Origin: Cochleicola gelatinilyticus
GTDB lineage: Bacteria; Bacteroidota; Bacteroidia; Flavobacteriales; Flavobacteriaceae
NCBI RefSeq assembly: GCF_001637325.1
Contig: NZ_LRXL01000026.1
Location: 558,001-622,000, forward strand
DNA: 64,000 nt
Direction: 5' to 3'
Shown: positions 17,565 to 26,168 of the stretch, in pieces
How the letters are laid out: each line of letters opens with the position of its first letter
Numbering within the stretch: the stretch's first letter is position 1
Translations under genes and position numbers: made by a program
Notes under the pieces: model-generated
What the model saw: the letters and a program-made list of their open reading frames with translations, nothing else
Told to the model about the DNA's origin: nothing
Database searches by the model: none

Positions 17565-17691
17565 ATAGCTTGAAGAGGTTGGTTAAACTATAAGAAAGAT
17601 AGGAAATAAAAATTTAGCAACCGATAGACCTCTAAAAATGAGACATCTTCAGAAGAAATTATTTTAAAATGAATAATATCGTGTGAAAGAA

Positions 17692-18588
17692 TTACTCTAA
17701 AGGTTCGCAAAGAGTACGAATCGTAGTTTTAAATACATCGAGGATTCTTTTCATTACCTCGCTGTCTTTTGAAACTGTACGTCCATCAATCTCCACGATA
17801 GGGGTTAATTCTCCCATTGTTCCTGTTGCAAAAACTCCTTCAGCATTAATAAACTGGCTCAGCGTAAGATCGGCTTCTTCAATTTCAATGCTATTTTTTT
17901 TACACAACTCTATTACGGTATTTCGAGTAATTCCAGGTAAGCAAGCGTGTGCAAAAGGCGTAAATACCTTGTTATCTTTTACCATGAAAACGTTACTACC
18001 GTTTAGTTCTGCTACAAAACCGCGATCATCTAACATTAAACCTGCATCTTTTCCTGCTACATTCGCTTGAATTTTCGCAATTATATTATTCAGTAAATTA
18101 TTATGATGAATTTTGCTGTCTAAGTATTGCGGTCCGTTTCTACGCTGACTACAACTTAAGACTTTAATTCCACTGTTATTATCGTATACCAAAGGCTTCC
18201 ATTCTGCCAAAACAATTAAACATGAACCACTCTGATTTAGTCTTGGGTCCATCCCACTAGTAATTTTTTCGCCCCGAGTAAGGGTAAGCCGAATGTGAGT
18301 GTCGTTATTCATTTCGTTTGCCTCAAGCGTTTGTTTAATGGCTTTTTTAATTTCAGATTTGGTAGGAATATCTGTAAATGCAAGTGTTTTGGCAGACTCA
18401 TGCAGTCGTGTTAAGTGTTTATCTAAACATACTACGCCTTCAGGATAAACGCGCAATCCTTCCCAGACAGCATCTCCGCCTTGAACTACACTATCGAAAA
18501 CCGAAACTTTTGCTTCGTCGCGATGGTATAATTGGTCTTTAATATATACTTGTAGGTCTTTATTCTTAGGATTGAATTGCTGCAACAT
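17692..18588 (-). CDS. Class IV aminotransferase (branched-chain type)
   Basis: Fold-type IV PLP aminotransferase of 298 residues, the length of IlvE or DAAA. Seen: VFDSVVQGGDAVWEGLRVY (substrate-side loop), LTLTRGEKITSGMDPR, PLP lysine K159 in QYLDSKIHHNNLLNNI, E194 in GFVAELNGSNVFMV, and the phosphate-binding CLPGITRNTVIEL. The family includes branched-chain aminotransferase, D-amino acid aminotransferase and aminodeoxychorismate lyase; the EGLRVY and LNGSNVF patterns lean to a branched-chain type, but the substrate is unproven. It lies two bases after the sulfotransferase-like gene, so the two are almost certainly translated from one mRNA. Confidence 0.88.
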   Translation of the reverse strand: MLQQFNPKNKDLQVYIKDQLYHRDEAKVSVFDSVVQGGDAVWEGLRVYPEGVVCLDKHLTRLHESAKTLAFTDIPTKSEIKKAIKQTLEANEMNNDTHIRLTLTRGEKITSGMDPRLNQSGSCLIVLAEWKPLVYDNNSGIKVLSCSQRRNGPQYLDSKIHHNNLLNNIIAKIQANVAGKDAGLMLDDRGFVAELNGSNVFMVKDNKVFTPFAHACLPGITRNTVIELCKKNSIEIEEADLTLSQFINAEGVFATGTMGELTPIVEIDGRTVSKDSEVMKRILDVFKTTIRTLCEPLE

Positions 18589-18590
18589 AG

Positions 18591-19313
18591 TTACTCGTTT
18601 TTTAAGATAGATGATTGTAATGTTTGGTAAAAAGGGAGTGCTTCTAAAAGCAGCGGTTCTAAATGCTTCGGAAGGGGCTGGCTACTTGATTCTTGCACTG
18701 CAAATCTTGTAGAATTGTGTACATTTCCGTACCAATGTTTCGCCCAGATACCATCTTCTTTAATGCCTCCTTTTTTCCACTGAAGCATTTCAGCTTCAAA
18801 AGGCATCTGGAGCTTTGCACAGAGATTTTTTAAATAATTCTCAGGGTTTTTTAAAAGTTCGTCACTGTCGATCACAAGGGGTTGTTTCCCGCTATTTTTC
18901 AGAAACAAGAACAGTTCCGTCGCTTTTTTAATACCGATATCATTAAGTGTGGGATGTTCAATAACTTTTGCAAAAGATGCTATTAATTTTTCGGGATGCC
19001 TTATTAGGATAACATTCGTCCAGTTTAAAATAAAATCTGGTTTTTCTGATAGATAATGATGCGCCATCCCTTTTATAAAAACATTTTTTTCTTTGGAAAG
19101 TGCTTCGATGGCTTGAATAATATTCATTTCTTTCAACTCCATGGTTTCTAGAATACGATCCTGAGAAGGATGCTGAATAGCGATAGAAGCATTTTTTAAA
19201 TAATTTCCGTAGAAAGGCTCGTCCAGCACAATGGTATCTGTTCGCTGTGCAAATGAGTACATTATCGCCGTGGAGAGATTGCGCGGACCAGAAATTAAAT
19301 TAATTGTTTTCAT
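18591..19313 (-). CDS. Sulfotransferase-like P-loop protein
   Basis: A 240-residue protein with an N-terminal PAPS-type phosphate loop (LISGPRNLSTAIMYSFAQR), then VLDEPFYGNYLK, a second motif VILIRHPEKLIASFAK that matches the 3'-phosphate-binding region of sulfotransferases, and a C-terminal IWAKHWYGNVHNSTRF. By family it would transfer sulfate from PAPS, but this subgroup (SGPRNxSTA, VxDEPxY) is uncharacterised as far as I know and is often mislabelled branched-chain aminotransferase, presumably because of its neighbour. I start at ATG 19313 (MKTINLISG), which fits the family; an ATG six codons upstream (19331) is possible. It forms a tight pair with the class IV aminotransferase, two bases apart. 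Confidence 0.82.
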   Translation of the reverse strand: MKTINLISGPRNLSTAIMYSFAQRTDTIVLDEPFYGNYLKNASIAIQHPSQDRILETMELKEMNIIQAIEALSKEKNVFIKGMAHHYLSEKPDFILNWTNVILIRHPEKLIASFAKVIEHPTLNDIGIKKATELFLFLKNSGKQPLVIDSDELLKNPENYLKNLCAKLQMPFEAEMLQWKKGGIKEDGIWAKHWYGNVHNSTRFAVQESSSQPLPKHLEPLLLEALPFYQTLQSSILKNE

Positions 19314-19339
19314 TAGAATAAAAATATTCATTTAAAATG

Positions 19340-19387
19340 AAAAAGAACCAGAATAAAAACGAAAACGCTTCTTTACTGATTCTTTTT
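19340..19387 (-). terminator. Probable terminator after glmS
   Basis: AAAAAGAA-c-CAG (19340-19351) pairs with CTG-a-TTCTTTTT (19376-19387) with one mismatch; a T-rich tract follows on the minus strand. It lies between glmS and the sulfotransferase gene. Confidence 0.55.
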
Positions 19388-19413
19388 TATCTGTACGGTA
19401 AATGACTATTCGC

Positions 19414-21261
19414 TTACTCTACCGTAACCGATTTTGCCAAGTTTCGTGGCTGATCCACATTACGTTCGAGCATTACAGCGATATGATAAGATAGCAATTG
19501 CAATGGAATGGTTGTAACCAAAGGCGTTAAAGATTCTGGAGTTTTTGGCACTTCCATAACGTAATCTGCCATTTCTTTAACTACGGTATCTCCTTCTGTA
19601 ACAACCGCGATGATCTTTCCTTTTCGGGACTTAATCTCTTGAATATTGCTCACTACTTTTTCGTAGTGGTTGCTATTTATTGCAATAACAACTACAGGCA
19701 TATGTTCATCGATCAAGGCAATAGGACCGTGTTTCATTTCTGCAGCAGGATATCCTTCTGCATGGATATAAGAGATCTCCTTTAGCTTTAAAGCTCCTTC
19801 GAGAGCGACAGGGAAATTATAACCCCTACCAAGGTATAAAAAGTTTGATGAATCTTTAAAAACATCTGCGATCACTTTTATTTTTTCGTCGCTTTTTAAT
19901 GCTTCTGCTACTTTGTCGGGAATCATATCTAATTCCCTAAGGTGCAACATATAATCGCTTTGAGAAATAGTTCCTTTTTGTTTTGCTAATCGTAAAGCGA
20001 TCATAGTTAATACAGTGATCTGTGTGGTAAATGCTTTTGTAGAAGCAACACCAATTTCTGGACCAGCATGGGTGTATGTACCACTATGAGTTTCACGAGA
20101 GATGGTGGAACCTACAACGTTACAAATACCATAAACAAACGCACCTTTTTGTTTAGCTAATTTAATTGCCGCTAAAGTATCGGCGGTTTCGCCACTTTGA
20201 GAAATCGCGATAACTACATCTTTCTCTGTAATTATTGGATTTCTGTATCTAAATTCTGAAGCATATTCTACTTCTACTGGGATACGTGCTAGGTCTTCAA
20301 AAATATATTCGGCAACTAATCCTGCATGCCAGGAAGTTCCACATGCCACGATAATTATTCGGTTTGCATTTGTGAATTTAGAAATATGATCTTCTAAACC
20401 ACCTAATTTTAAAATTCCGCTATCTGCCAAAAGACGACCTCGATATGTATCTTTAATTACCGTAGGCTGTTCGTAGATCTCTTTAAGCATAAAATGCTCA
20501 TAACCCCCTTTTTCAATTTGTTCAATATTTAATTTGAGCTCTTGAATGTATGGGTCGACAAGATGATCATTTTTAATTTTACGAATTTTCACATCTCTTC
20601 CACGACGAATAATCGCCATTTCTTCATCTTCTAGATAAATCGCATTGTTGGTAAATTCGATAAAAGGAGAAGCATCACTGGCTATAAAGAACTCGTCCTC
20701 TCCAATTCCAATTGCCAAGGGACTTCCTAATTTAGCTACAACGATCTCATCGGGTTTGTTGCGATCGAACAAAGCAATTGCATACGCACCAACCACTTCA
20801 TTTAAAGCGATTTGAACTGCTTTTCCTAATTTAACATTTTCTTTTTTCTTGACCTCTTCAATTAGGTTAACCAATACCTCTGTATCAGTATCGGATTTAA
20901 AGACGTACCCTCTGTTGATTAATTCTTTTTTTATAGAAGCATAATTTTCTATAATTCCATTGTGAATAATCACTAAATCACCACTATTTGAATAATGTGG
21001 ATGTGAATTAACATCATTAGGAACTCCATGTGTAGCCCAACGTGTATGTCCTATTCCTACAGAACCCTTAGTTGTTGTGGTTTTATCGAACTTAGCTTCA
21101 AGGTCTGCTACTTTTCCTTTGGTTTTACACAATTGAATTTCATCGCCATCAAATAATGCAATACCTGCACTATCATATCCTCGGTATTCTAATCTTTTAA
21201 GACCATTTAATATAATAGGATAAGCTTCTCTTTTACCAATATAGCCTACAATTCCACACAT
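19414..21261 (-). CDS. glmS: Glutamine--fructose-6-phosphate aminotransferase (isomerizing)
   Basis: Makes glucosamine-6-phosphate, the entry point to peptidoglycan and LPS amino sugars. The 615-residue protein has the N-terminal nucleophile domain (MCGIVGYIGKREA, catalytic Cys2; GHTRWATHG; HNGIIEN) and two SIS isomerase domains (ACGTSWHAGL, AISQSGETADTLAAIK; YLGRGYNFPVALEGALKLKE, AEGYPAAEMKHGPIALID), ending with the conserved PRNLAKSVTVE. It sits 11 bases downstream of the DUF4270 lipoprotein gene and is likely the end of the GT5-like/DUF4270/glmS unit. There is no glmS ribozyme upstream, as expected outside Firmicutes. Confidence 0.98.
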   Translation of the reverse strand: MCGIVGYIGKREAYPIILNGLKRLEYRGYDSAGIALFDGDEIQLCKTKGKVADLEAKFDKTTTTKGSVGIGHTRWATHGVPNDVNSHPHYSNSGDLVIIHNGIIENYASIKKELINRGYVFKSDTDTEVLVNLIEEVKKKENVKLGKAVQIALNEVVGAYAIALFDRNKPDEIVVAKLGSPLAIGIGEDEFFIASDASPFIEFTNNAIYLEDEEMAIIRRGRDVKIRKIKNDHLVDPYIQELKLNIEQIEKGGYEHFMLKEIYEQPTVIKDTYRGRLLADSGILKLGGLEDHISKFTNANRIIIVACGTSWHAGLVAEYIFEDLARIPVEVEYASEFRYRNPIITEKDVVIAISQSGETADTLAAIKLAKQKGAFVYGICNVVGSTISRETHSGTYTHAGPEIGVASTKAFTTQITVLTMIALRLAKQKGTISQSDYMLHLRELDMIPDKVAEALKSDEKIKVIADVFKDSSNFLYLGRGYNFPVALEGALKLKEISYIHAEGYPAAEMKHGPIALIDEHMPVVVIAINSNHYEKVVSNIQEIKSRKGKIIAVVTEGDTVVKEMADYVMEVPKTPESLTPLVTTIPLQLLSYHIAVMLERNVDQPRNLAKSVTVE

Positions 21262-21272
21262 ATTTTATCGTA

Positions 21273-22841
21273 TTAATTAGGTTCTGTATAATAAATTTGG
21301 AGTTTCAATCGTTTTGCTTCGTCTGGAGCTAAATTCCCGTGTAACACAGTACCTTCAGGGGAAATAATAGCACCTGCAGGAATTTGTTTCACATCGATTG
21401 AACTCTCTTCTGATGTTCCTTGGAGTACCATTGTACGAACATTTTGAAATTGTGGGACAGTTACATTTTGCGTTACAACTACACCTAAAGGGACATTTGT
21501 AGAGTCTCGATTAATAATATTACTTAAATGAGTTGTAATTTTAATTTTATAAGATAAACCTTCATTAGAATCATTTCTCTCCAATCTACCTAAGTGATTG
21601 CTTATAGCGTCGATAGGTTCTGTTGCCACTGAAGAATCAAGTCCATAATCAACTAATAATTGGCCAGATTCAAGATTATAAATTAATATTCTTTCTGGTT
21701 CTGTACTACCACTTTCAATATCACTTTGTTTTACGTGAAATACAAGATTGGCTTCATTAATTAACCATTTCTTTTCACGTAATAGCTCTAATTCGTCTGC
21801 AACTCCATTTCCATCAATATCTTCTCCAAATAGATTTATTACTGAAACAATTCCTTCTCCACCCCCACGTATATATAATTTCTCCTCTCCGTTGATCTTA
21901 TCTTGATTTTGTAATTCACTAGCGATTGTAGGGTTTATATCGTTCTCGTATACATTTACATTTATACCGTTAAATTGTAAATTGATTGATGATGTTTCAC
22001 GCTCATCTTCACCTTCTGGCAAGTAATTGTAATCAAGTTCTATACGACCTTCAGCAACATTAAATAAGAAAAAAGTGCCGTCATCTGTAGTTGATTCTAC
22101 TTTAAAGTAAATCCCTCTAAAGTAATTCTTAAAATTATTGACACTAATAAGGTCTTGAGTCCCTCCTGCATCAAGTATTTTTTGTTGAAAAAACTCTAAA
22201 GGTAAATCTACTCGAATTCCTGGACTAAGCGTTTCCTCTTCCTCTTCATCACCTTCATTAATAACAAATCCCTCATCACTTGGTACAAAATCTATAATTT
22301 CTCCTATAAGTTCTCCTTGAAAATTTTCAAATAGATTTCCCTGATCAGAATAGTATTCTTGTGTGTCTTCAAAATTAGTAGTGGGATCGAGATCACGGAG
22401 AAAATAAGTAGACTCGTAAAGTGAAATCTTAATAGGTTGTGCTCCAAAAACTGAATCCAACTCAAATGTAGTGGTTTCTTCTAAAGTAGTTTCCTCGCTG
22501 AAAAAAGGCAAGTATAGGGTAGCTTTTTCTAATTCAGGTTCTTCTCCAAAATCAGGATCTAATTCACTTAAAGTTACCTGAGATAATAAACTCACTGTAG
22601 ACTTTCCATAAAGAGGGTCGTTATAAACTCCTAGTGAATTTACGGGAAGCTGATTTGTTTTTACAGGCTTAAACTTTTCACTATAAGCTATTACAGTGGC
22701 AGCATCATCCAACGAAATTTCAGGATTTTGTCCTTCAAAAATTTCAGACCCGAGGGTACTAAAATCATCTTCACAAGACACTAATGCAATCATCACCATT
22801 AAAAGTACTGTAACTTTTGGTAGTACAAATTTAATCTTCAT
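21273..22841 (-). CDS. DUF4270 family surface lipoprotein
   Basis: A 522-residue lipoprotein: signal peptide with lipobox LVSC (Cys23), then CEDDFSTLGSEIFEGQNP, the usual DUF4270 start, followed by a beta-rich body (VNSLGVYNDPLYGKSTVSLLSQVTL; ATLYLPFF; KPYRIRGIYFK-like GIYFKVES; LNIYYTEP-type end LQIYYTEPN). DUF4270 is a Bacteroidota-specific family of unknown function, thought to be at the cell surface. An acidic run (EEEEETLSPG) lies mid-protein. It lies 98 bases after the GT5-like gene, with a small hairpin in that gap (22865-22892), and 11 bases before glmS. Confidence 0.9.
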   Translation of the reverse strand: MKIKFVLPKVTVLLMVMIALVSCEDDFSTLGSEIFEGQNPEISLDDAATVIAYSEKFKPVKTNQLPVNSLGVYNDPLYGKSTVSLLSQVTLSELDPDFGEEPELEKATLYLPFFSEETTLEETTTFELDSVFGAQPIKISLYESTYFLRDLDPTTNFEDTQEYYSDQGNLFENFQGELIGEIIDFVPSDEGFVINEGDEEEEETLSPGIRVDLPLEFFQQKILDAGGTQDLISVNNFKNYFRGIYFKVESTTDDGTFFLFNVAEGRIELDYNYLPEGEDERETSSINLQFNGINVNVYENDINPTIASELQNQDKINGEEKLYIRGGGEGIVSVINLFGEDIDGNGVADELELLREKKWLINEANLVFHVKQSDIESGSTEPERILIYNLESGQLLVDYGLDSSVATEPIDAISNHLGRLERNDSNEGLSYKIKITTHLSNIINRDSTNVPLGVVVTQNVTVPQFQNVRTMVLQGTSEESSIDVKQIPAGAIISPEGTVLHGNLAPDEAKRLKLQIYYTEPN

Positions 22842-22939
22842 CTGCTAATTTTAATTTTCTTCTCTGACGCCAGTAGTTAGAAACTAACGTCATCTATTTT
22901 TTTTCAACTTAATAACTATAAACGAGCGTAAATAGTATA

Positions 22940-23749
22940 TTATTTTAATAATTCTGAGCGGTAAAAATCTAACATTGCAGGCTCTAGATCCTCTTTATTA
23001 AGAAACTTTAACACAGGCTTGTCTATGCTTTTAAGATACTCCGTTAGTGCTGAAGGTATTTCTTCGGAACCAATCATGATGGCATCCGAATTTTTTATCG
23101 CAACTTTCATAACATTTTCATACGTTGGATCTTTAAGATCTTCCACAACTTCATCATCGATTGCATCAAACTTAATCTTATCTACAACCTTTTTGTCTAA
23201 TGTCCCGGTAAAACCTTGACCATAAACCGATGTAATAATTTTACTATTTTCGAACAAAGGCTCATTACCATAATAGTTTCGAAGATATAAAGGCAAGAAT
23301 GATGCCAGCCAACCATGTACGTGAATGATATCTGGAGACCAATTTAATTTTTTAACGGTTTCAATAACGCCTTTAGCAAAAAAGATAGCGCGTTCGTCAT
23401 TATCGGAAAAGAAATTTCCATCTTCATCTGCAAAAGTGGCTTTTCTTTTAAAATAATCTTCATTATCTATAAAATACACCTGCATACGTTCCTTCGGTAT
23501 TGAAGCAACTTTTATAATTAGGGGCATATCAAGATCGTTGATTACCAAATTCATCCCAGACAAACGAATCACTTCGTGTAACTGATGCCTACGTTCGTTG
23601 ATGTTTCCATAACGGGGCATAAAAATTCTAATTTGCCCATCATTATTATTCACCAGTCTTGGAGCTTCAAACGACATGGAAGAAATCTCGGTCTCCGGTA
23701 AATAAGGTATTACTTCTGAAGACACATACAAGACTCTCTTATCTTTCAT
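22940..23749 (-). CDS. Glycogen/starch-synthase-like GT5 N-domain protein, truncated and motif-poor
   Basis: A 269-residue protein resembling only the N-terminal Rossmann half of glycogen synthase (GlgA is about 480): KRVLYVSSEVIPYL, QIRIFMPRYGNINERRHQLHEVIRLS, VYFIDNEDYFKRK, NDERAIFFAKGVIETVKKL, SPDIIHVHGWLASFLPLYLR. The ADP-glucose motif KTGGL that should follow the first strand is replaced by PETEISS, and the whole C-terminal GT1-like domain with the catalytic Glu is missing. The gene ends cleanly, without a frameshift, so this is probably a stable family form and not a recent break. I start at ATG 23749 (MKDKRVLYV). It is divergent from panC and followed by DUF4270 and glmS. Its role is unknown; catalysis as a synthase is unlikely. 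Confidence 0.85.
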   Translation of the reverse strand: MKDKRVLYVSSEVIPYLPETEISSMSFEAPRLVNNNDGQIRIFMPRYGNINERRHQLHEVIRLSGMNLVINDLDMPLIIKVASIPKERMQVYFIDNEDYFKRKATFADEDGNFFSDNDERAIFFAKGVIETVKKLNWSPDIIHVHGWLASFLPLYLRNYYGNEPLFENSKIITSVYGQGFTGTLDKKVVDKIKFDAIDDEVVEDLKDPTYENVMKVAIKNSDAIMIGSEEIPSALTEYLKSIDKPVLKFLNKEDLEPAMLDFYRSELLK

Positions 23750-23786
23750 AAATCTATTCTTTATTGGTATTGCTGTTAAAAACACG

Positions 23787-23794
23787 CAAAATTA
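23787..23794 (-). promoter_or_regulatory. -7 promoter box of the GT5-like gene (TAATTTTG)
   Basis: TAnnTTTG match on the minus strand in the divergent gap with panC, about 38 bases before the start at 23749. Confidence 0.5.
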
Positions 23795-23852
23795 CGAAAA
23801 TTTATGAAGATTGTAGGTATTATATTAATATTGCAGTAATTAATCATTCTAT

Positions 23853-24701
23853 ATGACGCTTTACACCGACCAAAATTCGCTCTTAAAAGCACTTCTTCCT
23901 TATCGAAATTCTAAAAAAATTGGTTTTATCCCAACTATGGGAGCCTTACACGAGGGTCACATATCTTTAATAAACAAAGGATTAGAAGAAAACAACGTCG
24001 TGGTTGTAAGTATTTTTGTAAATCCAACGCAATTTGATAATGCTGGCGATCTAAAAAAATATCCTAGAACATTAGAAGCTGATATAGCATTAATTAGTAC
24101 GTTAAAAGGGACTGTTTTTATCTTTTCTCCCGACGCTACCGATCTATATCAAGGTAAAGTCGCTTCAAAACACTTTTCGTTTGATGGACTTGAGCATGAA
24201 ATGGAAGGCAAACATCGTAAAGGACATTTCGATGGTGTGGGCACTGTAGTTTCTTTACTTTTAAAAGCAGTTCGCCCAGACAAAGCTTATTTTGGAGAAA
24301 AAGATTTTCAGCAATTACAGATTGTAAAAAAATTGGTCGAGATTGAAAATCTTCCAACCAAAATTATTGGGTGCCCTATTGTACGTGAGTCAAACGGACT
24401 GGCTATGAGTTCGCGAAACAAACGCCTATCTCCTAAACAATTTGAGGCAGCAGCAATCATTCACGAAACTCTTTCCGAAGTAAATCAAAAATTTAAAACG
24501 CATTCTATTGCGCAATTAAATGCATTGGTACAGCAACGTTTTTCTAAAAACAACGATCTCGAACTAGAATATTTTGAGATCGCAAATGTAAAAACCCTAA
24601 AAACAGCAAAACACAAACGCAAAGGAAACAACTACCGCGCTTTTATCGCCGCTTTTGCTGGAAAAGTACGGTTGATCGATAATAAAGCTTTGGAGGAATA
24701 A
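23853..24701 (+). CDS. panC: Pantothenate synthetase
   Basis: Joins pantoate and beta-alanine with ATP in coenzyme A synthesis. The 282-residue length is standard. Motifs: PTMGALHEGHISLI (HIGH-like ATP site), VSIFVNPTQFDNAGDLKKYPRT, FDGVGTVVSLLLKAVRPDKAYFGEKDFQQLQIV, and CPIVRESNGLAMSSRNKRLS (the KMSKS-like loop). It is divergent from the GT5-like gene and 86 bases upstream of panD on the same strand, so both steps leading to pantothenate are linked, although panD also has its own promoter box. Confidence 0.97.
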   Translation: MTLYTDQNSLLKALLPYRNSKKIGFIPTMGALHEGHISLINKGLEENNVVVVSIFVNPTQFDNAGDLKKYPRTLEADIALISTLKGTVFIFSPDATDLYQGKVASKHFSFDGLEHEMEGKHRKGHFDGVGTVVSLLLKAVRPDKAYFGEKDFQQLQIVKKLVEIENLPTKIIGCPIVRESNGLAMSSRNKRLSPKQFEAAAIIHETLSEVNQKFKTHSIAQLNALVQQRFSKNNDLELEYFEIANVKTLKTAKHKRKGNNYRAFIAAFAGKVRLIDNKALEE

Positions 24702-24775
24702 AACACTATAACCTCAACTAATAGTTGCATTTTTTAATATCGATGAAGAAAATTTCAAAAATATAAAATCATCTG

Positions 24776-24783
24776 TATCTTTG
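24776..24783 (+). promoter_or_regulatory. -7 promoter box of panD (TATCTTTG)
   Basis: Exact TAnnTTTG followed by only CCCT before the panD ATG at 24788, hence a nearly leaderless mRNA. Confidence 0.7.
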
Positions 24784-24787
24784 CCCT

Positions 24788-25138
24788 ATGCAAATACACG
24801 TCGTAAAATCTAAGATCCACAGAGTAAAAGTTACAGGTGCAGACCTTAACTATATTGGAAGTATCACCATCGATGAAGACCTACTTGACGCTGCGAATAT
24901 CGTTGAAGGTGAAAAGGTCCAAATCGTAAATAACAACAATGGCGAACGCCTAGAAACCTATGCAATACCTGGACCCCGAGGGAGTGGTGAAATCACGTTA
25001 AATGGTGCCGCTGCTCGCAAGGTAGCGCCAGGGGATATTCTTATTCTTATCACCTATGCCATCATGGACATAGAAGAAGCTAAAGAATTTAAACCAGCAT
25101 TGGTGTTCCCTAACGAGACCAACAACTTACTCAACTAG
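24788..25138 (+). CDS. panD: Aspartate 1-decarboxylase
   Basis: Pyruvoyl enzyme that makes beta-alanine from aspartate for pantothenate synthesis. The proenzyme is 116 residues and self-cleaves between Gly24 and Ser25 ([20 protein letters not shown]); Ser25 becomes the pyruvoyl group. Other conserved parts are [42 protein letters not shown] and the IITYA-like ILITYAIMD. It starts with [16 protein letters not shown]. It is preceded by a promoter box only 4 bases before the ATG. Its TAG stop overlaps the GTG start of the next gene by one base, so the downstream membrane protein is translationally coupled. Confidence 0.97.
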   Translation: MQIHVVKSKIHRVKVTGADLNYIGSITIDEDLLDAANIVEGEKVQIVNNNNGERLETYAIPGPRGSGEITLNGAAARKVAPGDILILITYAIMDIEEAKEFKPALVFPNETNNLLN

Positions 25139-26103
25139 TGAATAAATCGATCGCAAAGTTTCTTAAAATTGCCATTCCTCTAGCGCTTGGGATTTTTCTT
25201 ATCTTCTATTCATATAACAAATTTTCTGAAGAGCAATTAAAAGAAATTGGACGCTATTTCTCAAAAGCAGATTATTGGATTGTAACACTTTCGGTATTAT
25301 TAACTGTAATAAGTCACGTAATACGCGCTTTGCGATGGAATATCTTATTAGAACCTGTAAGCCATCAACCAAAGGTTATTAATAATTTTATGGCTATTTC
25401 CATCGCATACCTCATGAATATCTTTATACCGAAGAGTGGCGAGGTAAGTCGTGCAATCGTGCTCGATAAATACGAAAAAGTCCCATTTGCCACGGGTTTC
25501 GGAACCATTATTTCTGAACGAGTTATCGACCTTATATTTCTCCTTTGTTTTACAGCGGCAGCCTTAATGCTTCAATTCGATGTTCTGTTTGCATATTTAA
25601 GCGAAATCGTTGAACCTTCTAAACTAATACTCGCTTTTACAGCATTGATTGTACTACTACTTCTCTTCTTTTTATTTCTGAAATTTTCTAATTCAAAATT
25701 AAAGATAAAACTGAAGGAGTTTTTCTTAGGGTTAAAAGATGGGGTTCTAAGCATTTTGAAAATAAAAAAAATTGGTCTTTTCATTGTACAATCCTTTCTT
25801 ATTTGGGGATTATACCTTGGTTCTTTTTATACGGCCACACTCGCATTAGAAGAAACCAGCACCATCGATTTTGCGACTATTATAATTACGTTTGTGGTAG
25901 GTAGTTTCGCTTTTGCCTTTACTAATAGTGGCTTTGGTTCATACCCCTTCTTTGTAGCTGGAATTTTAGCTGTTTTCGGAATTGCAGAAACTGTAGGAAC
26001 CGCTTTCGGCTGGATCGTTTGGACTTCGAGCATTGCCTCTATTGTATTGTTTGGTGTACTTTCCTTCATATTTTTACCTATTTACAACCGTTCGCAAGTA
26101 TAG
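25138..26103 (+). CDS. Lysylphosphatidylglycerol synthase TM region / UPF0104 family protein
   Basis: A 321-residue integral membrane protein with about eight helices. It matches the LPG_synthase_TM family: IVTLSVLLTVISHVIRALRWNILLEPV, NFMAISIAYLMNIFIPKSGEVSRAIVLDKYEKVPFATGFGTIISERVIDLIFLL (the PRxGExxR...GT..ERxxD signature appears as PKSGEVSRA and GTIISERVID). It is the membrane flippase-type domain without the MprF synthase domain, so it may move a lipid across the membrane; the substrate is unknown. The start is GTG 25138, overlapping the panD stop. A link to pantothenate is not obvious; the panD-UPF0104 order is one I recall from other flavobacteria. Confidence 0.88.
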   Translation: MNKSIAKFLKIAIPLALGIFLIFYSYNKFSEEQLKEIGRYFSKADYWIVTLSVLLTVISHVIRALRWNILLEPVSHQPKVINNFMAISIAYLMNIFIPKSGEVSRAIVLDKYEKVPFATGFGTIISERVIDLIFLLCFTAAALMLQFDVLFAYLSEIVEPSKLILAFTALIVLLLLFFLFLKFSNSKLKIKLKEFFLGLKDGVLSILKIKKIGLFIVQSFLIWGLYLGSFYTATLALEETSTIDFATIIITFVVGSFAFAFTNSGFGSYPFFVAGILAVFGIAETVGTAFGWIVWTSSIASIVLFGVLSFIFLPIYNRSQV

Positions 26104-26168
26104 TTTTTCTGAAACCGAAAGTCAATTTTTTAAATTTTACTATCTTTCACGTTCCTAAAAATCTTACC

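Noticed and set aside
22865-22892. Hairpin before DUF4270 as a cis-regulatory RNA
   Set aside because: GTTAG/CTAAC and TGAC/GTCA arms are short and interrupted by a seven-base bulge; too weak to call.
22940-23749. Pseudogene of glycogen synthase
   Set aside because: Clean start, clean stop, no frameshift, and no C-terminal remnants downstream; a stable short family form is more likely.
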